From Streptosporangium amethystogenes (GTDB lineage: Bacteria; Actinomycetota; Actinomycetes; Streptosporangiales; Streptosporangiaceae): a stretch of 64,000 nt of DNA. The translations under genes were made by a program, and so were the position numbers. How positions within the stretch are numbered: the stretch's first letter is position 1; the number at the start of each line of letters is the position of its first letter. Location of the stretch: NCBI RefSeq assembly GCF_000721075.1, contig NZ_JOEQ01000026.1, positions 1 to 64,000 on the forward strand, read 5' to 3'. The notes under the pieces were generated by a model. It searched no databases and had not been told where the DNA came from. It worked only from the letters and a program-made list of their open reading frames with translations. Shown piece after piece: positions 1 to 8,150 of this stretch.

Positions 1-99
1 TCGGCGGCGGAGTTGGAGGCGTTGGCCACCGCGGTGCTGGGGGCGGCCGGCTCGGCGGACTGGGTGGTGGCCTCGGGGAGTCTGCCGCCGCGGGTGCCG
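1..99 (+). pseudogene. Fragment of a PfkB/1-phosphofructokinase-type sugar kinase
   Basis: Frame 1 reads as a piece of a ribokinase/PfkB-family kinase and ends in [14 protein letters not shown], which matches the conserved mid-protein block (DxVVxSGSLPPGVP) of FruK/LacC-type enzymes. The preceding helix ([16 protein letters not shown]) also fits that family. The similarity stops at about base 99, where a different frame becomes polyketide-synthase acyltransferase sequence. The left part lies outside the window, so the gene may be longer upstream, but the ATP-site half that should follow is absent. I read it as a kinase gene cut by a deletion or rearrangement. The assignment rests on one motif. 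Confidence 0.5.
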
Positions 100-101
100 A
101 G

Positions 102-1397
102 GGACCGGTCGCCCGGGTCGCCGCCCGGTTGGAGGCCGAAGGGCGCAGGACGACGCGGCTGAGGGTGAGCCACGCGTTCCACTCGCCGCTGATGGAGCCG
201 ATGCCGGCGGAGTACCGGCGGGTGGCCGAGGGCCTGGTCTTCGCGCCGCCGCGGATCCCGGTGGTCTCGAACGTGACCGGCGAACCGGCCGACCGCGTGA
301 TCGACCTGCCGGGGGCCGCCGTGTGGGGCCTGGTCCGTGCCGCGCAGGCGGAGGACCCCGGCCGGTTCGTGCTCGTCGACCTCGACGTGCCGGGGGAGCC
401 GTCCAGGGCGCTGCTGTCGGCCGTGCTGGCCTGTGGTGAGCCGCAGGTCGCGGTGCGTGACGGGGTGCTGAGCGTGGCGCGCCTGGCGCCGGTGACGCCG
501 GGCGAGGAGACCGTACGGCGATGGGACCCCGAGGGCACGGTGCTGATCACCGGTGGTACGGGCGGGCTCGGCGCCGAGGTGGCGCGGCATCTGGTGAGCG
601 GGCACGGGGTACGGCATCTGCTGTTGGCCGGTCGCCGGGGGCCGGAGGCACCGGGCGCCCCCGAGCTACGGGCCGAGCTGGCCGCCTGCGGTGCCGAGGT
701 CACCATCGCCAGGTGCGACGTGTCCGACCGGGACGCGCTCGCCGGCCTGCTGGCCGCCGTACCCGCCGAGCATCCGCTGACCGCGGTCGTCCACGCGGCG
801 GGGATGCTGGACGACGCGACGATTCCCTCCCTGCGGCCTGAGCGGCTGGATGCCGTGCTGTTGCCCAAGGCAGGTGCTGCTTGGCATCTGCACGAGCTCA
901 CCTGGGGCATGGATCTCGCCGCGTTCGTGCTCTTCTCGTCGGTAGCCGGCCTGGCCGGGGGCGCGGGGCAGGGCAACTACGCCGCGGCCAACGCCTTCCT
1001 CGACGGTCTGGCCCACCATCGGCGGGCCACCGGGCTGCCCGCGATGTCGCTGCGCCGCGAGTTCACCACCGCGCGCTGGTGCGCCCGCGACGCCCTGGGC
1101 CACCTGGGGTACCCGCCGATGCCGGTGCTGCCGGGCGCGAAGGGCGCACCGGTCTGGCCCCCAGGGGTCGTCGGCAGTATCACCCACTGCGCCGGATACC
1201 GCGCCGCCGCCGTCGCCCGGTCCGGTGACGTCGCGACCCTGGGAATCGACGCCGAGCCGAACAAGCCGCTGCCCTCCGGCATCCTGGAGGTCATCACGGT
1301 TGACGAGGAACTGCGCCGGGTGACGGACCTGCTGCGGCGCGACCCGTCGGTGAGGTGGGACCGACTGCTGTTCAGCTGTTCGGCGAATAGTGCATAA
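102..1397 (+). pseudogene. Mosaic relic: PKS acyltransferase-ketoreductase fused to a broken EntD-type phosphopantetheinyl transferase
   Basis: One open frame joins three unrelated pieces; residues are counted from the TTG at 129. Residues 1-55 are the C-terminal part of a type I PKS acyltransferase with the HAFH motif typical of malonyl-CoA specificity; the catalytic GHSxG part is missing. At [12 protein letters not shown] (about residue 55) it jumps into a KR structural/catalytic region with the NADPH motif GGTGGLG, a B-type LDD signature (AGMLDD) and the YAAAN active-site segment. At MSL/RREFTT (about 309) it jumps into an EntD/Sfp-like phosphopantetheinyl transferase with [12 protein letters not shown] and the metal-binding GIDAE. 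The frame fails just after DRLLFS, where the family has its conserved KEA helix, and stops at 1397. Degenerate C-terminal traces may continue to about 1500. No part can work as its parent enzyme, so this is a deletion scar of a natural-product locus. Confidence 0.8.
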
Positions 1398-2166
1398 GAA
1401 GCCGAACTCTTCGTGCGGTCACCGGCCTGGAGATCGATGAGGTGGCTTTCGTTGTCTTTCGGGGGTTCCGGTGGCGACGGCGAGACTTTCAACGGATACG
1501 CAGCCCAGATCTTTCTTGAAGGCTTCCGGACACGGCCTGCAAGGTGGAGTGCCGGCCTGCGTGTCCGTTGTTCGCCGCACCGTCGCCACTGGGCCCCGCT
1601 GGTAAGACTGCCTCGGCCGAATTCCAGCCACAACACCTTTTGATCCTGGCTAAAAAGGGTCGGCCGCCCTTGTTCGAACGGGGCCGGTGGGGCGAAGGTC
1701 CATTGGTGTGGTGCGTATGCACTTCTCCGACGCCGGCCTTCGCCGGATCACGTTCACCCGGCTCGGCCTCCGATGCGGTGGGACGGACACCGGCGGTAGC
1801 GGCTGCGCCAACGCCCTGGCCGAGACCGCGATCGGGTGTGCGAGACCGAACCGATCCACCGAAGAGGCCGGTGGAAAGGGCGGGACCGCCAGGGTGATGT
1901 GCCCGTCCTGTGGGGGAAGCTCAGAAGCCCCGCCGCGTGTCGAGTACGCCCTGACGATCCGCTGACCGGCGAGTTTGAGATCTCGGCGGTGGCGGAGAAG
2001 GCGTAACGAGCGCCGGCAGCATGAAGGTCAGCCGAAACCACAGGGCCGTTTCGGATGAAACTGGCATATTACGGAATGAATCAGTGGCATGAATTGGCTG
2101 GTAAAAATCTGATATCCAGTTACAAAATGCGCCTCTTGATGTGAAAGTCGACAGGAGTGAAAGGGC
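1398..2166 (+). other. Non-coding stretch between the PKS relic and the exporter relic
   Basis: No gene could be supported here. Bases 1400-1500 may hold decayed C-terminal sequence of the phosphopantetheinyl transferase. Bases about 2040-2150 are clearly richer in A+T than the surroundings, which is typical of a promoter region in such genomes. A ribosome-binding-like AGGAG lies at about 2151, ahead of a short GTG frame at 2167. Confidence 0.4.
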
Positions 2167-2223
2167 GTGGTACGGGCGGTTACATCCGACCTGGACCAGC
2201 TCCTGGTCGCGGCGCAGGCGTGA
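2167..2223 (+). CDS. Possible 18-residue peptide, GTGA-coupled to the exporter relic
   Basis: A GTG at 2167 lies about 11 bases downstream of an AGGAG sequence and opens a frame of 18 codons (VVRAVTSDLDQLLVAAQA). It stops at TGA 2221-2223, overlapping the GTG at 2220 that opens the ABC exporter relic. It could be a leader peptide, or the true N-terminus of the exporter separated by a frameshift. Nothing in the peptide identifies a function. Confidence is low because the whole neighbourhood is decayed. Confidence 0.2.
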   Translation: MVRAVTSDLDQLLVAAQA

Positions 2224-2643
2224 GCGTCGGCCACGCCGCCGCCGGCGGTGTCCGGCCTGGCCGACGCGCACTGCTGGTCGGCGGGACGAAGGCGCTGCGG
2301 CTGGTGTGGCGTTCCGCGCAGGGCCAGACGCTGGGCTTCTCGGCGATCGCCGTGGCAGGCGGAGTCATCCCGATCGTGGCGGCGTGGTCAACAAAGATCA
2401 TTACTCGACCGCCTGGTCGCGTCGGCGCTCATCTCCGGCGGCGGGCTGATCTGGATCCTGGTGGTCGCGGGCCGGCAGGGGTTCACCGTCGGCGACGTGT
2501 CCATCTTCGTCGCGGCGACGGCCGGTGTGCAGAGCGCGCTGGGCGGCCTGGTTCACACCACCGCCATGACTCATCGGCAACTGCTGCTTTTCGAGCACTA
2601 CGTCGCGATCGTCGGGGCCTGCCCGGATCTCCCGGAGCCGGCG
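2220..2643 (+). pseudogene. Remnant of an ABC exporter membrane domain
   Basis: Two frames together give parts of an ABC exporter transmembrane domain. From 2220 one frame reads RLVWRSAQGQTLGFSAIAVAGG and on to IVAAWSTK, the usual first membrane helix region. After a frame change near 2395 the other frame reads LLDRLVASAL and then GFTVGDVSIFVAATAGVQ, SALGGLVHTTAMTH and LLFEHYVAIV, which normally lie some 200 residues further on. The middle of the membrane domain and the whole nucleotide-binding domain are missing. Such exporters are common in peptide natural-product clusters, which fits the neighbouring PKS scraps. It cannot encode a working transporter. Confidence 0.6.
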
Positions 2644-2692
2644 TCGGCTGTCGGCTCCGCCCGGGAGCGCCCGGCGCGTGGCCCGGGGCCGC

Positions 2693-2878
2693 GGGCACCG
2701 ACCAGCCGATGCGCCCCCACCGCATCTCGACCTCGAAGCCCGCGTCGTCGGGGAGTGGGATCCGCATGCCGTTGAACCACGAGTCCCCGGTCTCCACGAG
2801 TGGCGTCGTGTCCGAAGCGATCAGTGATCGTATCTGGCGCACGGTCTCAGCACGGCTCCGCCGTGCTCTGGCTGCCAA
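2693..2878 (-). pseudogene. Possible fragment of an unrecognised protein
   Basis: The minus strand contains a frame of about 60 codons with protein-like composition, including SDTTPLVETGDSWFNGMRIP and FEVEMRWGRIGW, after which it turns into low-complexity arginine/proline shadow sequence. I do not recognise a family. It lies between the exporter relic and the esterase gene, in a region that otherwise holds only decayed genes, so I treat it as a scrap. The rest of 2644-3011 shows no gene. It becomes A+T-richer from about 2900 on, probably the promoter of the following esterase gene. Confidence 0.2.
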
Positions 2879-3011
2879 TCTGATACGGATCCTTCCGAAA
2901 CTTTCATCCCCCTAATTATGCATTTCCAGGTCAGCCTAATGTGATCTTCCCGGCTCTTGATGGTTGAAATATTTCTGTGATGCTCAGAAGGTTTCGACAA
3001 GAGGAGAGCAG

Positions 3012-4268
3012 ATGAAACGACTCCTGGGCATCGTGGCGGCGTTGCTCGTCGCCGTCGGCCTGATGGCGGCGCCGCCCGCCGGGGCCGCCTCGCTCGTCGA
3101 GGTGACAGGCTTCGGCACGAACCCGACCAACCTCCGCATGCACCTGTACGTCCCGAACAACGTCGCCGCGCGTCCCGCGATCCTGGTGGCCGTGCACTAC
3201 TGCACCGGGTCGGGTCCGGCGTTCTACTCCGGCACCGAGTTCGCGTCGCTGGCCGACCGGTACGGCTTCATCGTCATCTACCCGTCGGCCACCCGCAGTG
3301 GCTCCTGCTTCGACGTCTACTCACCCGGAGCCCTCACCCACAACGGCAACAGCGACCCCGTCGGCATCGTGTCGATGGTCAACTACGTGACGTCCCGCTA
3401 CAACGCCGACACCGGCCGGGTGTTCGTCACGGGCGCCTCCTCCGGCGGCATGATGACCAACGTCCTGCTGGGCGACTACCCCGACGTGTTCAAGGCCGGG
3501 GCGGCGTTCATGGGCGTGCCGTTCGGCTGCTTCGCCACCACCGACGGCTCGACGTGGAACAGTGCCTGCGCCAACGGGCAGGTGACGAAGACGCCGCAGC
3601 AGTGGGGAGACCTCGTCCGCGGCGCCTATCCGGGCTACACGGGGGCGCGCCCGAGGATGCAGGTCTGGCACGGCACCGAGGACACGACGCTGCGCTACCC
3701 GAACTTCACCGAGGAGATCAAGCAGTGGACCAATGTCCACGGCCTCTCCCAGACCCCCACCTCCACCGACAGTCCCCAGCCGACCTGGACCCGCACCCGG
3801 TACGGTTCCGCCGTCGAGGCCATCAGCCTCCAGGGCGTGGGGCACAACCTGCCGCTGGGCGGCCAGGCCGCGATGGTCATCTCGTTCTTCGGCCTGGACG
3901 GCACGACCCCGACTCCGACCCCCACCCCGACGCCGACCCCCACCCCGGGAACCGCGCCCTGCCGGGTCGCCTACACCACCAACGCGTGGAACACCGGCCT
4001 CACGGCCTCGGTGACCGTCACCAACACCGGCACCTCCGCGATCAACGGCTGGACCCTGGCCTTCACGCTTCCTTCGGGCCAGACCGTCACCTCGGCGTGG
4101 AACGCCACGATCACGCCCGCGAGCGGTGCCGTGACCGCGAGGAACATGAGCTACAACGCGGCCATCCCGGCGGGTGGTTCGACCTCGTTCGGCTTCCAGG
4201 CCGGTCACGCCGGCAACACCGGTGTACCGGCATCGTTCACCCTCAACGGCACGAACTGCACCACCTGA
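3012..4268 (+). CDS. Secreted PHB-depolymerase/feruloyl-esterase-like (CE1-type) esterase with C-terminal CBM2
   Basis: A secreted esterase of the LpqC/PHB depolymerase family (carbohydrate esterase family 1 type) that would cleave ester bonds in polymers such as acetylated or feruloylated xylan or polyhydroxybutyrate. The ATG at 3012 follows AGAGGAGAG and starts a signal peptide (MKRLLGIVAALLVAVGL, cleavage near residue 26). The catalytic domain covers roughly 27-300 with the nucleophile elbow GASSGG (Ser143), an acid-region motif WHGTEDTTLRY and a His in GVGHNLP. A Thr-Pro repeat linker of about 15 residues leads to a family 2 carbohydrate-binding module (about 315-419) bounded by Cys and containing NAWNTG, INGWTL and NGTNC. 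The CBM2 favours cellulose or xylan as the physical target, so acetylxylan or feruloyl esterase is likelier than PHB depolymerase. The exact substrate is inferred. Confidence 0.85.
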   Translation: MKRLLGIVAALLVAVGLMAAPPAGAASLVEVTGFGTNPTNLRMHLYVPNNVAARPAILVAVHYCTGSGPAFYSGTEFASLADRYGFIVIYPSATRSGSCFDVYSPGALTHNGNSDPVGIVSMVNYVTSRYNADTGRVFVTGASSGGMMTNVLLGDYPDVFKAGAAFMGVPFGCFATTDGSTWNSACANGQVTKTPQQWGDLVRGAYPGYTGARPRMQVWHGTEDTTLRYPNFTEEIKQWTNVHGLSQTPTSTDSPQPTWTRTRYGSAVEAISLQGVGHNLPLGGQAAMVISFFGLDGTTPTPTPTPTPTPTPGTAPCRVAYTTNAWNTGLTASVTVTNTGTSAINGWTLAFTLPSGQTVTSAWNATITPASGAVTARNMSYNAAIPAGGSTSFGFQAGHAGNTGVPASFTLNGTNCTT

Positions 4269-4442
4269 TATCCGGCGGGCTGATCGGCACAGCGCTTTCC
4301 CACCGGGCACCGCCGTCGGCGAACGCCCGGTGAACGGCCTGGATAGGTTGTCGCGGTACTCCGCGAGGTTCCACGGCCCGTCGCGACGTCCGCGCGCCGC
4401 GGAACATCCCCGTTCCGGTCGCGTCGGCTGAGGCGGGCACGT

Positions 4443-4473
4443 CCCGGCGCCGTGAACGGTCCACGGCGCCGGG
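4443..4473. terminator. Bidirectional hairpin between convergent esterase genes
   Basis: Perfect 12-bp arms (4443-4454 and 4462-4473, CCCGGCGCCGTG and its complement) enclose a 7-base loop, between the stop of the CE1 esterase and the stop of the convergent HSL esterase. No U-tract follows, as is common for actinomycete terminators. Confidence 0.6.
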
Positions 4474-4482
4474 GCGTCCCCC

Positions 4483-5433
4483 TCAACCGAGAGCGCGCCT
4501 GAGGGCGTCGATCCGCCCGGCCCAGATTCGCCTGGAGAGCTCCGCCTCCGGCGCGAACGTCTCCGAGGCGTGGTAACTGCCCGGACTGACGCGCAACTCG
4601 GTCGGGATGCCCGCCTGCATGAGCCGCTGCGCGAACGCGATGTCCTCGTCCCGGAACAGGTCGACGGTGCCGACGTCGATGAAGGCAGGGGGGAGACCGG
4701 ACAGGTCCTCGGCGCGCGCCGGGGCCGCGTACCGGTCGGCCTCCTTGCCCCCGAGGTACCAGTCCCAGGCTTCGACGTTGCCCGCGCGGTCCCAGATCCC
4801 GATGTCGGTGATCTCGTGGCTCGACGGCGTCTCGTTCCGGTCGTCGAGCATCGGGTAGATCGGCATCATGAACGAAAGGGCCGGGCCGCCGCGGTCCCGC
4901 GCCAGGAGAGCCGTGCCGACGGTCAGCCCGCCACCGGCGCTGGCACCGTAGATCGCCAGGCGTTCCGGGGCGATGCCCAGCTCGTCGGCGTTCTTCGCCG
5001 TCCACACCAGGCCCGCGTAGCAGTCCTCGACCGGGGCGGGATGGGGGTGCTCCGGGGCGAGGCGGTACTCGACGGAGACCACGACGGCCCCGACCTGGTC
5101 ACAGATCATCGTCGCGGCGGCGTCCTCGCCCGCGACGTTGCCGAGGATCATGCCGCCACCGTGGATGTAGTAGACGCCGGGCAGCGTGCCGGACGCGTTG
5201 ACCGGCCGGTAGATCCGTACGGTGATGTCAGGCTCCCCGTCGGGGCCGGGGACGGTCCGGTCCTCCTTGGTGACGTTGGGGTTCTCGGGCACTTCGAGGG
5301 CGCCCATCATGCCTTCGACGGCGGCTCGGCGCTGGACGATGTCGGGGATGGTGTTGAAGCCGCCGGGCAACATCCCGAGCAGCCCGTCCAGGGGAACACG
5401 GGATTCGGGGTCGATCAGGTCACGACGGGACAT
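4483..5433 (-). CDS. Alpha/beta hydrolase, hormone-sensitive-lipase (family IV) esterase
   Basis: A 316-residue cytoplasmic esterase of the HSL/family IV group, which hydrolyses short-chain carboxyl esters. The oxyanion-hole motif YYIHGGGMILGN, the nucleophile elbow GASAGGG, an Asp in FIDVGTVDLFRDED and a C-terminal His in SPGSYHASE form the expected set. There is no signal peptide. The ATG at 5433 follows GGAGGTCCA, which fixes the start. It is convergent with the CE1 esterase and divergent from the thiolase region. No operon partner is evident, and the natural substrate cannot be told from sequence. Confidence 0.88.
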   Translation of the reverse strand: MSRRDLIDPESRVPLDGLLGMLPGGFNTIPDIVQRRAAVEGMMGALEVPENPNVTKEDRTVPGPDGEPDITVRIYRPVNASGTLPGVYYIHGGGMILGNVAGEDAAATMICDQVGAVVVSVEYRLAPEHPHPAPVEDCYAGLVWTAKNADELGIAPERLAIYGASAGGGLTVGTALLARDRGGPALSFMMPIYPMLDDRNETPSSHEITDIGIWDRAGNVEAWDWYLGGKEADRYAAPARAEDLSGLPPAFIDVGTVDLFRDEDIAFAQRLMQAGIPTELRVSPGSYHASETFAPEAELSRRIWAGRIDALRRALG

Positions 5434-5643
5434 TGGACCTCCAACAGGTCATGTTTCTGCCGGATGTGAATGTAGAACGGCCGGGACTCGGTGTCATCGC
5501 CGCGCTCGGTGTGCCCGCTCGGCCGAGGCCGATGAGCGGCTAGGCGCGGGCCGAGTGAATCGATCACGGGGTGCCTGAGTATCTTGGCAAGGCCAGGCGC
5601 TACCGGCACAGGGCGCGCGGAATCGATCCGGAAGGAACAGCCG

Positions 5644-5727
5644 ATGGCCGATCTTCACAAGGCCGACGTGTCGCCGCTCACCACCAAGGGTGCGGGCCGG
5701 GCGTACTCTTCCGGAGACCCCGCATGA
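5644..5727 (+). CDS. 27-residue ORF translationally coupled to the thiolase gene
   Basis: An ATG at 5644 sits 7 bases after an AAGGA ribosome-binding sequence (5632-5636) and opens a 27-residue frame (begins MADLHKADVSPLTTKG). Its TGA at 5725-5727 overlaps the ATG of the thiolase gene in an ATGA. Good ribosome-site spacing plus tight coupling suggest it is translated. It may be a leader peptide controlling the thiolase, or the surviving N-terminus of a lost upstream enzyme. No family is recognised. Confidence 0.4.
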   Translation: MADLHKADVSPLTTKGAGRAYSSGDPA

Positions 5728-6932
5728 GCGTCACCCGCACCGCCTATCTCGTCTCCGGGGTCCGCACCCCTGTCGGCAGGTACGCCGGCGCCCTCGCCGA
5801 GGTACGCCCCGACGACCTCGCGGCCCACGTCGTCCGCGAGCTGACCGCCCGGTACGGCGGTGTCGACTGGGAGGCGACCGACGAGGTCGTGCTCGGCTGC
5901 GCCAACCAGGCGGGGGAGGACAACCGCAACGTCGCCCGGATGGCCGCCCTGCTGGCCGGCCTGCCGGTGGTCGTGCCCGGGGTGACGGTGAACCGGCTCT
6001 GCGGGTCCGGCCTCGACGCCGTGGCCTACGGAGCCCGCGCCATCGTCGCGGGCGACGCCGACCTCGTCATCGCGGGCGGCGTGGAGAGCATGAGCCGGGC
6101 GCCGTTCGTGCAGCCGAAGGCGGCCACCGCCTTCGGCCGTACCGCGGAGATCCACGACACGACGATCGGCTGGCGCTTCGTCAACCCCGAGATGCAGCGG
6201 ACGTACGGCACGGACGCCATGCCGCGCACCGCGCAGAACGTCGCAGACGACCACGGCATCAGCCGTGAGGACCAGGACGCCTTCGCGCTGCGCTCCCAGG
6301 AACGGGCGGCGAAGGCACAGGCGAGCGGCCGCCTGGGGCGCGAGATCGTCCCCGTGCCGGTGCCCCGGCGCAAGGGCGACCCCACGATCGTCGCCGACGA
6401 CGAGCATCCCCGCGAGACCTCGCTGGAGCGGCTCGCCGCGCTGCGGCCCCTCTTCGAGGGAGGCTCCGTCACCGCGGGCAACTCCTCGGGGGTCAACGAC
6501 GGCGCCGCGGCCCTGCTCCTGGCCTCGGAGCAGGCGGTGTCACGCTACGGCCTGGAACCTCTGGCGCGGATCGTCGCGACGACGAGCGTCGGCGTCGAGC
6601 CGCGGGTCATGGGCATCGGCCCGGTACCCGCGGTGCGGCGGCTCACCGAGCGGACCGGCGTCGGCCTGGACCGGGTCGGGACCATCGAACTCAACGAGGC
6701 CTTCGCCGCCCAGTCCCTGGCGGTGCTGCGCCTGCTCGGACTGCCCGACGACGCCGAACACGTCAACCCGCACGGAGGCGCGATCGCGCTCGGCCACCCG
6801 CTCGGCATGAGCGGCGCCCGCCTGGCGCTGAGCGCCGCGATGACCATGGCCGACGAGGGACACGAGCACGCCGTCGCCACGATGTGCGTCGGCGTGGGAC
6901 AGGGGATCGCGACCCTTCTCGCGCGCCCGTGA
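5724..6932 (+). CDS. Acetyl-CoA acyltransferase (thiolase), 3-oxoadipyl-CoA thiolase-like
   Basis: A 402-residue thiolase II that condenses or cleaves 3-oxoacyl-CoA with CoA. The nucleophile Cys93 lies in [12 protein letters not shown], the catalytic His in [20 protein letters not shown] and the second Cys in MCVGVGQG. The run [19 protein letters not shown] and the overall pattern resemble PcaF/PaaJ, which end the beta-ketoadipate or phenylacetate pathways by splitting 3-oxoadipyl-CoA. No other pca or paa genes are nearby, so the specific substrate is uncertain and FadA-like beta-oxidation use is possible. The ATG at 5724 has GGAG upstream and overlaps the stop of the preceding 27-codon ORF. 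Confidence 0.88.
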   Translation: MSVTRTAYLVSGVRTPVGRYAGALAEVRPDDLAAHVVRELTARYGGVDWEATDEVVLGCANQAGEDNRNVARMAALLAGLPVVVPGVTVNRLCGSGLDAVAYGARAIVAGDADLVIAGGVESMSRAPFVQPKAATAFGRTAEIHDTTIGWRFVNPEMQRTYGTDAMPRTAQNVADDHGISREDQDAFALRSQERAAKAQASGRLGREIVPVPVPRRKGDPTIVADDEHPRETSLERLAALRPLFEGGSVTAGNSSGVNDGAAALLLASEQAVSRYGLEPLARIVATTSVGVEPRVMGIGPVPAVRRLTERTGVGLDRVGTIELNEAFAAQSLAVLRLLGLPDDAEHVNPHGGAIALGHPLGMSGARLALSAAMTMADEGHEHAVATMCVGVGQGIATLLARP

Positions 6933-7039
6933 CGCGCGGTGGCCGCCGGATCGGACGTCGTGTCCTGACCCGGCGGTCAGTCGGGTCCCGGGTCCTTCAC
7001 TCCTGGCAGCCGGCCGGCAGGCGGGCTGCCGGGGAGGCG

Positions 7040-7252
7040 TCACGCGTAGAGGAACCAGAGGCCGTTCTGGGGGGTGCAGGTGTAGGAGGTCCACCAGCCC
7101 TCCTGGATGCCGAGGTTCCCGACCCGGTGGCAGTCCCAGTCGTAGTAGTAGACGTTCCTGAGTGTTGCGGCCTGCGCGGGCAGCACACCAACGGACAATG
7201 CCAGGCCGGTGGCCAGGAAGAGCGAAACGAGTAAGGCTCGCACTCTGCGCAT
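7040..7252 (-). CDS. Small secreted protein with one Cys pair
   Basis: A 70-residue protein with a clear signal peptide ([20 protein letters not shown], cleavage after PAQAA near residue 29), leaving about 40 mature residues rich in Tyr and Trp. The two mature cysteines (in WDCHRVG and SYTCTPQ) could form one disulfide. The start at 7252 follows GCAGGAG. The pattern Cys-Gly-Trp-Tyr-Cys-Trp resembles other small secreted actinomycete proteins of unknown role that I know only as hypotheticals. It stands alone, convergent with the thiolase gene. Function unknown. Confidence 0.7.
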   Translation of the reverse strand: MRRVRALLVSLFLATGLALSVGVLPAQAATLRNVYYYDWDCHRVGNLGIQEGWWTSYTCTPQNGLWFLYA

Positions 7253-7512
7253 CAATTCTCCTGCGGCACGAACGAAGTGTGGTTCCGGGAAAACGCGCGG
7301 GCGCTTCCCGGCACCGGAAGTATCACATCGGCGGCCGTCCGAAGATAGGCGGCGAACAGCGCCGACTTCCGGCATGGGGATGACCTGCCAAAGCTGCGAA
7401 AAGGCGGGCGGCGAGCCTGAAACATTCATTCCTCCCGCCATGGCGAACGGCCGATGGGACGTGTCCTCCCGATGGGAAGAGGCGCCATGACCGGCCGGGG
7501 AGGGACCGTTGT

Positions 7513-7534
7513 ATCTGCTGGATTACCAGCGGAT
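7513..7534. promoter_or_regulatory. Palindromic operator candidate upstream of bioY
   Basis: An inverted repeat with 9-base arms and one mismatch (ATCTGCTGG, 4-base spacer ATTA, CCAGCGGAT). TATTGT at 7535-7540 could be a -10 element directly after it. Its position ahead of a biotin transporter suggests a biotin-responsive repressor site. The regulator is not identified in the window. Confidence 0.5.
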
Positions 7535-7537
7535 ATT

Positions 7538-8122
7538 GTGTCTTCTGTGTCAGAACCCCGCTCCCCCCTGCCCGCTGTCGATCTTGCCCGTACGGTCGTC
7601 TTCGCCGCCTTCATCGCGGTGCTCGGGATCTTTCCCGGAATCTACGTCGGCGGTTCGAGCGTCCCCATCGTGATCCAGAACGCCGGGCCGTTGCTGGCCG
7701 GCAGCATCCTGGGCGCACGCCGTGGCGCCGCCTCCGTCGTGCTGTTCCTCGGGCTGGTCGCGATCGGCCTGCCGCTGCTCTCCGGCGGGCGGGGTGGTAT
7801 CGCCTCGTTCTCCGTGCCGAGCAGTGGATTCCTGATCGGCTGGGTCCTGTCGGCGCTGGTCGCCGGTCTGATCGTGTCGCGCGCCAGGCGCGTCGGGCTG
7901 CCGGTGCTGCTGCTGGCCAACGCGGCAGGGCTGGTCGCCGACTACCTGATCGGCATTCCGTTCCTCGGCGTGTACATCGGGGACCTGCCGGCGGCCGCGC
8001 TGCAGTCGCTGATCTTCGTGCCGGGTGACGCGGTCAAGGTGGTGGCCGCCTCGCTGATCGCCGCCGTGGTGCATCGCGCGCTGCCGGACCTGTCGGCGAG
8101 ACCGGCGACGCGGACCGGATGA
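7538..8122 (+). CDS. bioY: BioY, biotin-binding S component of an ECF transporter
   Basis: The membrane-embedded substrate-binding subunit of a biotin ECF transporter, about 194 residues with six hydrophobic segments. The family pattern is clear: TVVFAAFIAVLGIFPGIYVG near the N-terminus, GPLLAGSILGARRGAASV, then GLPLLSGGRGGIASF and a C-terminal FVPGDAVKVVAASLIAA. Upstream in-frame ATGs exist, but they would put the palindrome 7513-7534 inside the coding region. A GTG at 7538 or 7547 gives the family's usual N-terminus, so the start is a choice between those two. bioM and bioN follow within 30 bases and by overlap, forming a complete BioMNY system for high-affinity uptake. Confidence 0.88.
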   Translation: MSSVSEPRSPLPAVDLARTVVFAAFIAVLGIFPGIYVGGSSVPIVIQNAGPLLAGSILGARRGAASVVLFLGLVAIGLPLLSGGRGGIASFSVPSSGFLIGWVLSALVAGLIVSRARRVGLPVLLLANAAGLVADYLIGIPFLGVYIGDLPAAALQSLIFVPGDAVKVVAASLIAAVVHRALPDLSARPATRTG

Positions 8123-8150
8123 TGTTCACGACCCCCCGCTCCCGGACAAG

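Noticed and set aside
3900..3950. Microsatellite-like repeat near 3.9 kb
   Set aside because: It encodes the Thr-Pro linker of the esterase, a normal feature of CBM-bearing secreted enzymes.
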